Shown in pieces: positions 1 to 12,200 of a stretch of 64,000 nt of DNA. A program made the position numbers and the translations under genes. Origin of the DNA: Guillardia theta CCMP2712 (taxonomy: Eukaryota; Cryptophyceae; Pyrenomonadales; Geminigeraceae); contig NW_005434649.1 in the NCBI RefSeq assembly GCF_000315625.1, positions 122,001-186,000 of the forward strand, read 5' to 3'. The notes under the pieces are model-generated. The model saw only the letters and a list, made by a program, of their open reading frames with translations, made no database searches and was not told the DNA's origin. Within the stretch, counting starts at the first letter, position 1. Each line of letters begins with the position of its first letter.

Positions 1-15
1 AACAGTGACCTAGAA

Positions 16-380
16 TCAACTCAGCTCTGAACGAGAACAGGAAGGAGACTTATCAAGTAGACACACCTGGACGTCATGGAGGTGCTTCTCCACGCTCTCC
101 TTCACCCTCTTCATCTTCAGCTTGTTCCCGTCGTCGTCGACCTTCCCTCCCTTCCCCGACATTCTCTCAACTGCCGCCAAACAGGTCTCCCTCAGAGCTT
201 GTGCTAGACGATTTGGGGGCAGCAGTAGTGACCACTTCACAAAATACAACTTCAAGTCCGCCTCACTATAGTCAATAGAGATTTTGCGATGGCAGTGATC
301 TGTTCTATTTCATTTTCGGACTGGATCACCCTACCCCCTACTTTGTCAACATAACACAGGGGATTGTTGGGGTCCTCCAT
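16..380 (-). CDS. possible small two-exon protein, unknown
   Basis: An open frame of 79 codons ends in TGA at 16-18 and is rich in charged residues (MSGKGGKVDDDGNKLKMKR, then VKESVEKHLHDV). Its frame closes upstream, but an ATG at 380 in another frame opens with MEDPNNPL. A GT (in the codon after CCC CTG) to AG (before the ATCACTG) intron of about 60 nt would join the two parts in phase. No domain is recognised. The charged, non-repetitive composition looks protein-like, but the intron is a guess. The gene may also be the 3' end of something longer to the left of the window. Confidence 0.3.
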
Positions 381-583
381 CCTTGTCCCCTGGCGTCGTC
401 GCATACGCGGTCAGGAGGTAGGGAGGAACCCTTGAGCTGTGAGTTGCAAGAGGAGGAGACAGAACATCAAAGAGCAGATACGAGGATAGAGGGATAGAGG
501 GATACAGAGATCAGACAGGAGGTAGCAAGTGGACTGGGCAAGGCAGCCAGAGGCTGAAGGAGAAGGCAACTTAAAAGGCCAAC

Positions 584-835
584 ATGCGCAATATCGTACT
601 GCTGGTTGCAAGGCTATACAGTCCCGTGCATAACTTCTCCGTCCTCTCAGCGGATCCTGGGTATGGTGAAGATGAAACTTGGTACGAGGAACCGGGCATT
701 GACGAGAACGGTCACTCAAGGTATCATATGAAGGAATGTTTAGAGCGAAACGGACAAGTCCTTCCTTTTTGTTTCCAGGATGAGAACGCGGACCCAGGCA
801 TTGATTACAGTTCGTGGACTTTCTTCACAGCTTGA
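584..835 (+). CDS. possible small ORF, unknown
   Basis: An ATG-started ORF of 83 codons lies just downstream of the BCAT stop, converging on it. The N-terminus (MRNIVLLVARLYSPV) is hydrophobic. The rest is acidic and contains two related patches, DPGYGEDE and DENADPGIDY. No family is recognised. A CTCTCAG acceptor near 651 suggests that part of the ORF could instead be a spliced exon. It may be spurious or a 3' UTR of BCAT on the other strand. Confidence 0.22.
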   Translation: MRNIVLLVARLYSPVHNFSVLSADPGYGEDETWYEEPGIDENGHSRYHMKECLERNGQVLPFCFQDENADPGIDYSSWTFFTA

Positions 836-867
836 AATTTAATGATAGCAATCTGGTTTATTGATTT

Positions 868-2176
868 TTAATGGATGGCCACGGACCAATCACGAAACTG
901 CTTTCTGCCATATTGAATGTCACAAAGCTCGTGGAACAGTCTCGTCGACAACTCCCCAGCTCTGCCGTCCTTGCCGCAAGGTATCGCATACTCCTTTCCC
1001 ATGTATGAGATCCCGTTGATCGGTGATACAATGGCTGCTGTTCCAGCTCCAAAGATCTCGATCACCCTCCCCTCGTTTGCAGCGTTGATGAGATCTGCCA
1101 TGGTGAAAGTTTTCTCCGACACCTCGAACTCACGCCATTCTCTCGTAAGTTCCAAGATGCTGTCTCGCGTCACACCTGGAAGGATGGTGCCGTCCAACGG
1201 GGCTGTGATGAGCTCCCGCTTGCCGTCCGCCCTCTTCCAGAAGACGAAGAAGTTCATCGAACCGACCTCGGTGACGTAATCCTCCTCCCCGAACAGCCAC
1301 AGCACTTGCGAGTAGCCTTGCTGTGCCGCCATCTTCTGCGGAAGGAGCCCAGGAGCATAGTTGCCTCCAACCTGCCACGACAAGTCAGTCGACACATCCA
1401 CGGTGATCTGCTCCAACCTTGTTGCAGCCAGTCCCCCCCGGCCATGCTCGCTTGAACTTCGACTCCGCCAGCACCTTAACCGGGGCGAAGCCGTCTTTGA
1501 AGTAAGGTCCCACCGGGCAGGCGATCACGTAGAAGAGAGCATGATGAGCCGGATGAACTCCGAGCGAAGAGCTCGTGGCAATGACAGTCGGCCGGATGTA
1601 GAGCGAGAACCCATCCTTGTCCGGTATCCAGTCTCGGTCTACCTTGAGGAACTGTTTGAGACATTCGATGAACTGATTGCCGTCGAACATGGGCATGGAT
1701 AGGCGTTGGCACGAGTCGTTGAGACGCTTCATATTCTTGTCGGGTCGAAACAATCGCACCACACCTGATTTGTCTTTGTACGCCTTCATGCCCTCAAAGC
1801 ATTGGACGCCGTAGTGCAAGCAAGGTGCCGCTGCGTCGATCGACAAGGGGTGGTGAGGAACGATTTGCGGGGCACTGAACCCATCCTTCTCATCCCACTC
1901 AATCTCCAGCATATGATCAGTAAAGAATTTTCCAAAGGGTAGAGAGTTGTCGAAGACAGGTTTGGGCTTCAGAGCCGTCGCTCGCTGTATCTGTAGGGAT
2001 GTAGGTTACACATTCCAAGCCCAACCATGGCTTGTTACCTTGAGTAGAGAAGAATCGATAGAACTCCCACTTGTCGCAAAAGTCCTTGAGCCCCATGTTG
2101 GGCGGGGCATGACGACGTGAACGAAGGCAGTGAAGGCATGGTACTGAAAGCCCTTCAAACTCTTTACGGAAAGCAT
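868..2176 (-). CDS. BCAT: branched-chain amino acid aminotransferase, mitochondrial
   Basis: Three exons, complement(868-1371, 1418-1990, 2039-2176), give a 404-residue protein, the usual length of fold-type IV BCATs. It transfers the amino group between Leu/Ile/Val and 2-oxoglutarate using PLP. Visible family blocks in order are LHYGVQCFEGMKAY, LYIRPTVIA, AWPGGTG, GGNYAP, VLWLFGEEDYVTEVGSMN, PLDGTILPGVTRDS and EIFGAGTA. The catalytic PLP lysine is Lys237, in CNK just before GGNYAP, and its codon is the last one of exon 2. The first about 45 residues have Arg/Ser and no acidic run (PRPTWGSRTFATSG), typical of a mitochondrial presequence. I chose the ATG at 2176; a second Met 22 codons later is possible. 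Introns are 46 and 48 nt, GT-AG. Only by splicing do the two open frames join in phase. The family call is secure; the organelle is inferred. Confidence 0.93.
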
Positions 2177-3297
2177 CCTGTCGCCAAATTTTCTATCAAA
2201 AAAAAAACATTTTTGCAGTATGTGCATCATAAACCTCCAAAGGCTTACCTGAATTTCCTGTCGGTGACAATTCGATCGACCAGCCCTCCAATAATCTACA
2301 ACAACCATCAGCACAAGTTTTCACCAACACACTGAGAATGATCAAATTCGATCGAAAAAATTCTTTTCATTACAATATATCTCATTGAAGAGTACTACAA
2401 AGGCAACATGCCAATTTCCGAAATTTTGATTCAATTTCCTGATCCTGACATATTGGTACAAACTACAAAATCTTCTCACCATTAAAATGCACATTTTCGC
2501 CTTATCCCCACACACATACAAAGTGCAACCCCTCTCCAGATTCAAGGGAAACCTTTGCTCTCTACAAGCTTCTGCAGGCATCCAGGTCTTGCATCTAGAG
2601 CATCCATGTAATCTACCATGTTCTAATGCAAGAGCTGCATGGAGGAGGGCGGAGAAGACTAGCAGAGGCTCGGGCGAAGTTCCCAACTCCGCCCTGTTGC
2701 ATTGTGCAAGGGGTACAGAAGGCTAGGATCACGAACGGGTACAGGTATCTTCCGGTCCAAAAGGGGGGTACGGGGGTACTCGGAGGATCTCAAACATTGG
2801 TGGTCTACCATCTTCTGCGGATCTCTTTGATTGATCGGGTGGAGGGGTGATATATGATACTCTAAGGGTAGTGAGAGACAAGGGGGGTGGGGTAGTTTGA
2901 CGCTTGTCCTTTCCCGCTTGAGGGCGTCATGGAGCGAGGGAAGAAGGCTGGCAGGAGCCGCGGGGAGGTAGAGAGAGGAAGAGACGGTGCAACAGACGCT
3001 GGCGAGTGCGGGCATCCTTCCTGTCCAGATCTTCTGGAGGAGGAGCAGGCCGCGGTCTGCCCTCTGCTTCTGGAAGAAGCTGGGCATGCGCGGGGCAACG
3101 ACGCTGTTGATGTTCATGGAGGGATCCGAGATGATGGGAGGGATAAGGACGTACGGGGAGGAAAAACAACTCAGTCTCGATTTGACTGTAGCTTCTCCTA
3201 TCTTCTGCATTTTGCATCTGTTATTTTTTCAGGCAGCGGGACTCAAACTTCGAATTGTCGATACATTCTCAGCCATCTCAGACTTGCTCTGGATGGG
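2177..3297. other. intergenic, no confident gene
   Basis: The BCAT 5' flank and the giant-gene 5' flank lie head to head here. The stretch 2160-2530 is AT-rich. From 2757 to 2897 there are G-rich runs (GGGGGGTACGGGGGTACTC, GGGGTGGGGTAG) like those in other intergenic regions of the window. A minus-strand ORF at 2659-3210 (183 codons) is open, but I recognise no domain in it and its composition is not convincing. Confidence 0.5.
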
Positions 3298-6200
3298 ATG
3301 AGCGGCGTTTTGTATTCTTTCGTTCTCAGTCTCGATAGCAGGCGAGCTCAACGGTCATGTGTTCAACCGCTCAGCCTCAACGTGTTCCTCTGCTCCATCG
3401 TGATGTTGAACATTTTCGCTACAACTCTTGCATCTACCAGCTCAATGTTCCCTGATACTAATGTTTCATGTTGCAATCGAGATGTTGTTCTGAATTCGAG
3501 AGCACCTTTGCTCTGGTCATATGTTTCGGAAGGATCTTGGTACTCACATTATTGTGGTTCAATGGATTTGTCTTATGTAATCTCTGGGATCCCTCCGCGC
3601 TACTACGTCACGCAATGGCGAGGTATTTTGATTTGCTCTTTGTCAAGTTCGATTCTGACTCTTGTTTGCCAGCGCGGGTCGGGGGAACGTTTCGTGGCCC
3701 AACTGATCTAGAGCGCAAGGCTAGAATCTTGAGGGCCCAGGATCCCCTATCAGCATCCAGCCTACCTACACTTTTGGGCGAATCAGTCAAATTTGACGGC
3801 TTCGATGATTTTCTCTTGCTGGATCAAGCTGCCTCCTTGGACAACCTGACGTCCAGCATGACTCTAGTGGTTGCCTTTGCTGTCGATGGGGAGTTGACTA
3901 AAAGCTCTTGGATCCTCAGCACAAACGACCTCGAGTCGCCCTACCCTGTCGGACCCAAGGGGTTCGGACTATACCTTGATGAGTTTGGTGCCCTACGGCC
4001 CATGGTTGGCTCTGAAAACCGATACATCTCCAAGTCTAAGATAGGGAGAGGTGTTCACATTGCGACTCTGAGTGCCAGCCCTAGCACCTATCAGATGTGG
4101 GTCAATTCTAGTCTCGAATTCTCCAAGTCAAACGGGGGCCCGCGCTCGATGAACAGCGAGGTCTCGGCAGCAGGAAATGAAATCTTGAACTCCGTAAAGA
4201 CACTGGTCCTGGGGGCGGGAGCGACTGCTGGGCAGATGGATGAATTCTTCTCAGGTTCTCTGATGGAGGTTGTCGTCTACAACGAGGTGTTGAGCGACGT
4301 GGATCGTTATCACGCCGAAAGACTGCTCTGCCTGAGGTGGCAGGATTGCGAGCCAGCTCCCGGATACATAGTGTGGAAGATGAAGAATGACAGTCTGAGG
4401 CCCTACGGCGGGTTTTACAATGTCGAGATGCATCGGACGCAGGGCACGGATGGCAGAGTCGAGGTGCGAGTAGACCTTGCTAACTTACAGAACATGGCTG
4501 AGAACATTGATTTCTCCATCGATCCAAAGGCTCTGCTTGTATCATGGGAACATGGAGACTCATCTCCAAAGTTTCTTCCCATTCTTATCAAGGAAAAAAT
4601 CACTGCTCCGATTTCGAAAAGTATGTCACTGTCAATGACGGTAGTCTGCAGTACCTTTGCCGGGGTCCAGTCTACTACGGACAAGTTTGAACTCACGTTA
4701 GATCCAGGCCCAAACTTGACTTGGACCTCAGCTGCTCCTCTGCAGGGAAACTTTACCGGAGGAGCTGTGATTGAGTTTCACGTCGTGGGGTCAGGATTAC
4801 AACACTTCAATTATTCATGTAGATTTTTGCAGACTTCTACAGACACTCAACTGTACAGCACGTGTATGCAGACCATTCCTGCAGAGCTGGTGTCTTTGAA
4901 TGTAGTGCAATGCGTAGCACCGTATTGGAGGTGTGAAGGCAGTGTGGTCAAGCTCGGGCTGCTGAGAAATGGACAGATAGGCGATGAAAACTGTACTCGG
5001 TCGATCCCAGAGGCACAGGCACCTGTCGAGAGGGTTTTGCGATCGATCATCCCATCTTTCCAAGAATCTCAAGCCGTGTACTACAACTTTGTGTACAGAT
5101 GCAGCGTTCCTCCATGGGTTCCCGTGTATGTTGAGAGCCAGGCCGTGAACAGAAACTTTCTCATCGTCGAGCCTGTCCCTGTCTACGTACAACCAAACAA
5201 CGCTCCTGCGCTGGGGGGTGTCAATATCACCATCATAGGATCTCGTTTCGGCTTGGAGGATTCATCTCCTATCATCGCTGTAGGCGACCAGCCTTGCGCA
5301 ACAACCGAATGGACGTCAGTCAGCAGCATACTTTGTCAACTTCGGCCAGGGGTTGACAGCGACTTGGATGTTAAATGGATGGTTGCGCAAGACGATGACA
5401 ATCTAGTTCGAGTGGCTCGGTCGACACTGTCCGGGTCTTTCTCTTATGATTTACCTCAAATCTCGCAGATCACTCCTTTCCTTCTAGACCAGTCTTCGGG
5501 GAGCGAAGTTGTGACCCTGCTCGGGATCAACTTTGGAGACATTGACAGGAAGCCGACGGTGCGCTTCGAAAAATCTCAATGTGGATCAGTTCAGTGGACT
5601 TCGGACAGCAGCATTACTTGCCAACCGCTCCAGGGGTTTGGCGGAGTCAACCTGATCAATTTGAATTTCAGCAAAACAAATGTCAACCTGACTTGGTCCC
5701 CGGGTTTTGTCATCTTCGGTTTCTTACCATGCGTAGCTGTGCATGGACTGGAGCCCCTCGGAAACTCAAGTTTGCCTCTCCTGAGTGAAGGGAACGAAGA
5801 CATTGCCATCTTCGGTAGCAACTTTCCTGACGTGAACCAGTCGGGAGACTTTTGGCTTCAAATCGGCAACTCAGTTGCAGAGATCACTCAGTACGAATCC
5901 TCTAGCAGCTTGCGCGTCAGGAGCCCAGCCGGGGCCGGTAAAGACCTTCCAGTGATCTTCGTGAACAACGGATTGTGGTCGAGCACGAATGTCACAGTCT
6001 CCTTCAAGGCTCCTAACATCACCTCCGTCAAACCGTCCAATGCTCCTGCTCATGTTGCTGATGCATGGATTACAATATTCGGATCCAACTTCGGCCCGGC
6101 GGAAGAAATCTCTGGACCCTACGGGATGGGAGCTATCAACGATCCTCACCCCAGGAACGAGACTTGTCCGATCCTTATTTCACCAACTGTCACGACCGAG

Positions 6201-9200
6201 AACCTGGGTCAGTCGATCACCATCGGCTCGACCTCTTGCTCGAGCGTCCACCATGTTTCATCCACTTCGTTGATTTGCAGATTGTCGAATGGGACAGGCT
6301 CCAACCTCAAATTGACCCTTGAGCTCAACGGATATCAGGCTGACTATCACACGTTTCAGTATGACTATCCAGAGTTGACTATGATATCGCCAGCGAATGT
6401 CCCTCCTTCCAATGACGTCGTCTCAGTCCTGACTGTCTATGGCAAGAACTTCGGAGTCGAGCCATGCTCGGGAACCTGTTCACTTAATATCTCGATCGAG
6501 ACGAGTTGCGGCGAGACCACTTGGATATCTGATTCATCGTTGCTCTGCAAGGGACCCTTCGTATCTAGTACCAACTCCACCTTCATACAGGGAGTAGGGT
6601 CTCACAGGGTACAAGGAGAGGCCAAGTTCTCTGATGGGGCAGCGGAAGTTGTTTCTAACATCTCCTTTCACTTCGACGCTCCAGTCCTCACCAGCCTTTC
6701 ACCCTACGAGGTACCGTCCACCGGCGTTCAGTTCGTCTCGTTTCTGGGATCAAACTTCGGCCTTGAAGACTTCTCCCCGGTTGCTCGCATTGGATCCTGC
6801 GCCTGCACCTCCACCGAGTTCGTCAGTGACAGCTCGGTCAAGTGCAAGATGCCCCCGTTCTCCTTGTTCATGCACGAGTTCAACAACGCGAGCGTGGAGG
6901 TGGGTGGGGCAGTGAGCAGCAGCACACTGAGGCTCAGGTACCTCTCTAGACCCGTCATCGAGTTTGTGAGGCCCTCCAATTCTCCGAGCACGGGAAAGAA
7001 AGACGTCACAATCTTGGGTTTCAACTTGGGTATCGAAACCGACACTGTCGTAGCCAAGATAGCACAGGCCTCCTGTTTACAGACGGTGTGGCTGTCGACT
7101 ACTTCGCTGGCCTGCTCCACTCCTCCTGGACTAGGAAGAGCAGAATCTGTGGAAGTGATCATTCAGTCCAAGATGGCTACGATCTCTTTGGAGCGAGCAG
7201 GCGCTTTCTCCTACGATTATCCTTACTTAAACTGGACGTCATTGGGCAATGCAGCTCCGAAGGGAGGGCAGGTTGTCCACATTCGTGGTGGAAACTTCGG
7301 TATAGATGGGAGGCGAGGAGGCATCGTAGGTATGATAGACGCGACAAGATGTTTGCAGACAAGCTGGACGTCCGATAGCTCTGTTGACTGTACTCTATCC
7401 CCCGGGATCGGAAACTCAGTGCTATGGTTGAGAGCTTCTTGCGATGACTTCAACGGAGGGACGAGATTCTCCTGCGTTGAAACTCCGCAGGAAGCTCGAG
7501 TTCCGTTGCTGTGGGACAGGCCTGTTTTCTCCGAGTCAACGTACAGCCTCCGGACCGTAGAGCAGGAGTACAACTTCACAGGAAACAACTTCGGGGCCTT
7601 CGACTCAAGCATCTATCTCAAGATAGGAGAGACCAACACTTCGTTCTGCAACTGGTTCTCCGATACCTCCATCTCCTGCACCATACGTGGAGGCCTTGGG
7701 TTGAACAACGCTGAAATCTTCTATGTAGCCCATGATCCCAGCGCTCCGCTCCAATCCTACTCTAACTTGTTCTCTTTCGACAACCCAGTGATCTATAATG
7801 TCTTTCCTGACTTCGGCCCCAACACTGGTGGTCAGACCGTCACCATTAATGGCACCAACTTTTCGCCCTTTGACAATTCTGTGACGATCAAGATCGGCTC
7901 CACCTCATGTAGGTCATCCTCCTGGGTCTCTGATTCTTCTCTCTTCTGCTCGACTCCTGCTGGAGCCTATATACACCGCACGGTCTCCATCGACTTCAAC
8001 GACGGAGTGGCGCGAGCATTTAAGGATCAAGCCTTCAACTACAGTTCCAAGACTTGTGCTGAGATCAAGAAGTACGAGGTCAATGCCAAGGACGGTGACT
8101 ACATGCTCAACTCAAGGCCGACAGTGTGGGACGGGTTTGTAGTCTTCTGCTCCATGATCTACGAGGTGGTTGGCTTGAACAGCTTAGGCTCCATCCGCAC
8201 AGCCCCCACCATCTGGCTTGACGCCTCGTATGAGGCTTACTTCCGCTTCCGCCCCAACGTCTCCGACCTAAACGTCATAGAGTGGAAGTCTAGAGTCGGG
8301 GACGCCATTTTTGAGCCCACCGACGTCAGTTGCCTTCAGCCCCAGCTAGTCAGGAGCGACCAGACGTGGACGAAACGAGCTGGGAACGTCGACGGGACCC
8401 TGCAAGGGTTCGATCTTGTCAACCCTGGCATGGTCGCGTTTGAGGGGATCAACTCTTCCCTTCACAGCCCCATCAACTCCTCGGACTACAGCAGCAGCCT
8501 CACTGTCTTCATCGCCTTCACTCGCCTCGGCTCTGGATTTCTCCTCAGCAACAACCAGAAGAGTCCGCTGTCGGGGTTTGGAGTCTACGTGGAAAAGGAG
8601 GGCAGCATCAGACCTATATTGAGCTCGGAAGTCCGGTACGTTTCGGCGGCTCGGCTACAGGAGAACAAGTTGCACATCGTGAGCCTGGTTGCTGACACGT
8701 CTCAGTCGAAGTTGTGGATCGATTCAGAGCTTAGCCTTGGATATCAGAAGTTCCTCTGCAAGGACAGCCCGTCGGGCATCTTCGTCAAAAATGCGCAGTG
8801 TGTCAGCGCCACCAACTTCTATGCATGCCTGAAGCCAGAGTATCAGCAGCCAGAGCAGTCCCTCCTCTCGGGATCGTCGATGCACTATGACATCACATCC
8901 AACCTCGAACTCAATCAAGACCTTGAAGCTCTTGGGAATTTACAGTTCATCTGGAAGTCTACAGTCGGAACGCACAAGATTGTCGGCGTTGTAGCTAAAG
9001 ACAAGTTTACAGTCGAAGTTCCTGCCCTCACGCTAAATTGCTCTTTCTTCAACCAAGTCGCTGGAAACAGCTTCGCAGACTTCACCATTTTCGCCGTTTT
9101 CCAAACGACCCGCCTTGTGAACGAAGACTTCCCTAGGATCTTGTCCCGCATCCTGTACGGCGGGAATGTTTCGCAGACAGTGGCAACTTGCAGAATCAAC

Positions 9201-12200
9201 GGAGAGAACTGCAGCTCTAGCAACGCCACTGGCACGGTTGTGCTCTCATCGACTATCCAAGGTCAAGTCGCTGATGAATGCAACGGAGACTGTGCGTGTC
9301 TGGTGGCAACAGCATGCGAGGGCTGTGAGATCGAGATATCCGAGTTACTTGTGTGGGACTCCCTCATGGCTCAGCGGGACATCCTGCAGGTTGAAGACTT
9401 TCTGATGGCAAAGTACCTGGTCAACAGTCCCTGCCAGGAGAGCGGAGTTGAGCTTGTTGATGGCTCAAACGGACTTGACTTGGGGACATTTCCTGGTCAC
9501 ATAATCAACGCTGGGTCTGACTCCGGCTTCTTCAAGGGAGACATCGCAGAAGTCTTGATCTTCAACAGCTCCCTGTCGGATGCTGACAGGTTGGACGTCG
9601 AGCGCAGCATGTGCCTGCGTTGGAAGCAGAGCTGTGCTTACGTGACGATCGAAATGTCGATCGCTGGTCTGTATAAGGACTTCCTGGGCCTGAAGACTGC
9701 TCTGCAGCAGCTGGTCACCAACGAGCTTTCCCAGCACTTCAACTTCGATCACGTGATCGTTACAGCATCGCAGTCCAGCGGCAGCCAAACAAGCAGCAGG
9801 AGACTCTTGCAGACTACAGCAACCCAGTACTACATCACCTTCAAGATCATCGGGCTCAGCGACGGGCAGGCGGCCAACATGACCACAGCTCTCGAATCCT
9901 CCTTGTTCTCTAGCATCGCAGAGAGCATCTTGAAGGAACTCAGTTTTGACGTGCAGCTGCTCCCTCCAGTCTCCAGTGGTGGATACATCAGCACTGGCAA
10001 GGCTAACTTCACCCCAGCTGAGGTCAGGACGTATGAAAGCTCGATCTTCAACAACACTTACCAGCCGGAGGTGGTGAGAATCAAAGTGAACCGTGTGGAA
10101 GGGACGGACGGGACGGTTATTCTAGACTACTCGACCGTCAATGGGACTGCCATGGCAGGCCGTGACTATGTTGCTTCTTCAGGAAGTTTGATCTGGGGCC
10201 ATGGTAACAAAGACGAGAAGACGATTGAGGTCACGGTGATCGATAACGAAGTGTTTCAGCCCGGGGCCCGGAACTTCTCATTGAAGTTCCGGGTCACTTA
10301 CTCTCAGTTCGGATCTTTCCAGTTCGTGGGCTCACCCCAGGTGACGGTCGAGCTGAGAGACAACTCGCTCAGCCCCGAGCCCTTCTGGGAGGACGTGGTT
10401 TCTGAAGCTGGCAGCGGGTCGTACCTGGGGCCGGTGGGAGGGAGCTTCGCGATCATCGTCCGGGGGCAGAACTTTCCAAACCGCTCAGACTATCACTGCG
10501 TCGTTTACACCTCGTGCTGGACCTCGTCTGCCAGCATCACCTGGATGGACTATGAGACACGCACGATGATGTGCGGGATCGAGTCCACCGAGCCCGCTGA
10601 GTTCCTCAATTCCAGCAGCGTTCGGTGCATTGTCCCTCCCTGGACTCCCCCGTACAGTGATGAAGAGGAGGTCATGCTGAGGCTTGGGGTGGGATCAAGC
10701 ATCGGGGAGGGGATCGACAGAGTTTCGGGGACGTTCAAGTTCAAGTTCAAGTTCCCGCACGTCCTCGCCATCTTCCCCAACCACTCGCCGACGTTCCCAG
10801 CGGCTGACTACTCGATCACTGTAGCTGGCGACAACTTCGGATACTCCGAGACGCAAGTCTCGTTCTTTATCGGGGAGAGCTCTGTGCTGAACGCGCTCTG
10901 GGTGTCTGACACGAGTGTGAAGGTCAGCGGTTTGCCGAGTGGGTCGGGAAAACTCCTTGACGTGAGGATGGTCATCTGGGATCAGAACGCGACCGCGTCT
11001 TCCCTGTTCTCCTACAACGCGCCTGTTGTCAACAGCACTGTCAGGGATCTTGGGGACTGCAGCGAGCTCAATCTAACAGTCGTGGGTGTCAACTTCGGGA
11101 CCACGGCAGATCTGCCGCGAGACGTCAAGATTGACAACTCCACCTGTTCGCGGCTGTCATGGACGTCAGACTCCCAGATTGAATGCGTCACCGATGTTCA
11201 AGCTCGAGCAACGAGAGCAGATGCTGGGAGAAGGACGAGCATTGCGATGACAGTGGATGGAGTGGTTGGAAACACTGAAGGCATCTTCCAGTTCCGTCAA
11301 GTCCCCAACATCTCAGCCATCTCGCCAGCTAACGGCCCTGTCCTTGACAACCTTCGAAATCTCACAGTCTACGGGAGCAGCTTCGGGAGGCAAGACAACT
11401 TCTCCTACATCTCTGCCCAAGACAAGGTCTGTACAGATCAGCTGTGGATTTCTCTCACGTCCATCACTTGCAACTGTGAATTCACCGGCTTCGAACCGAT
11501 CAACCTCCACATCACTGATCCCCTCTACGGTGACTTCCCCTCATCCGTCGAGGTTGCCTTCGACCCCCCACACGTGACTGCCGTCCCTTACACTGTCCCT
11601 TCGGATCGCAGCAGCAACCTGACCGTCTTGGGCCTCAACTTCGGCAACTACCAGCAACCGCCCTCCTGCTTCTTCCGAGGTTTACCCACTGAAATCTACT
11701 GGCAGAGCGACTCTTCGTTGATGTGTACGGTCCCACCGGAGGACGAAGGGCTGCCGATCCTCTCCTTGAACAACCAGGAGAACTTCTCCTTTTCCTATTC
11801 TCCCGCTTGCGTCACCCGAGTCAACCCCTCCTCCGTCCCTACATTGGGAGGAGGGGTCGTCCTGTACGGGAAGAACTTCGGCATCGTGGACCTGGGCGTA
11901 GAAGTTATGGTAGGAGATAGAGTCTGCACCAACACCGAGTGGACTAGTGACTCCTCCCTTTCCTGCTCGGTCCCAGCTGAGGAGACGAGCTGGAAGTTGC
12001 CGGTGACGGTTGTCAAGAAGAACATCACGGGGGTCTGCAACGACACGTACGTTATCTACAGTAACATGAACCTGACCAGCATCCTGCCCGCCGAGGGCCC
12101 AGCTGAACGCGGGGGAAATGTCACTGTCCTGGGGAGCAACTTTGGGGCCTCGAGCCCCGACAGGGTGACCGTCTCTTTTGTAGACTCTCCTTGTCAACAA

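Noticed and set aside
3468-3622. ATG at 3468 as start of the giant protein
   Set aside because: It gives a hydrophobic N-terminus but breaks the first LamG unit, and it needs a clear 50-nt GT-AG intron to be retained. Kept as an alternative only.
2659-3711. Minus-strand ORF 2659-3210 and the 5' part of the plus-strand ORF 2929-3711
   Set aside because: The minus ORF has no recognisable domain. Of the plus ORF only 3298-3622 is used as exon 1; sequence before 3298 reads as low-complexity Arg/Glu/Gly.
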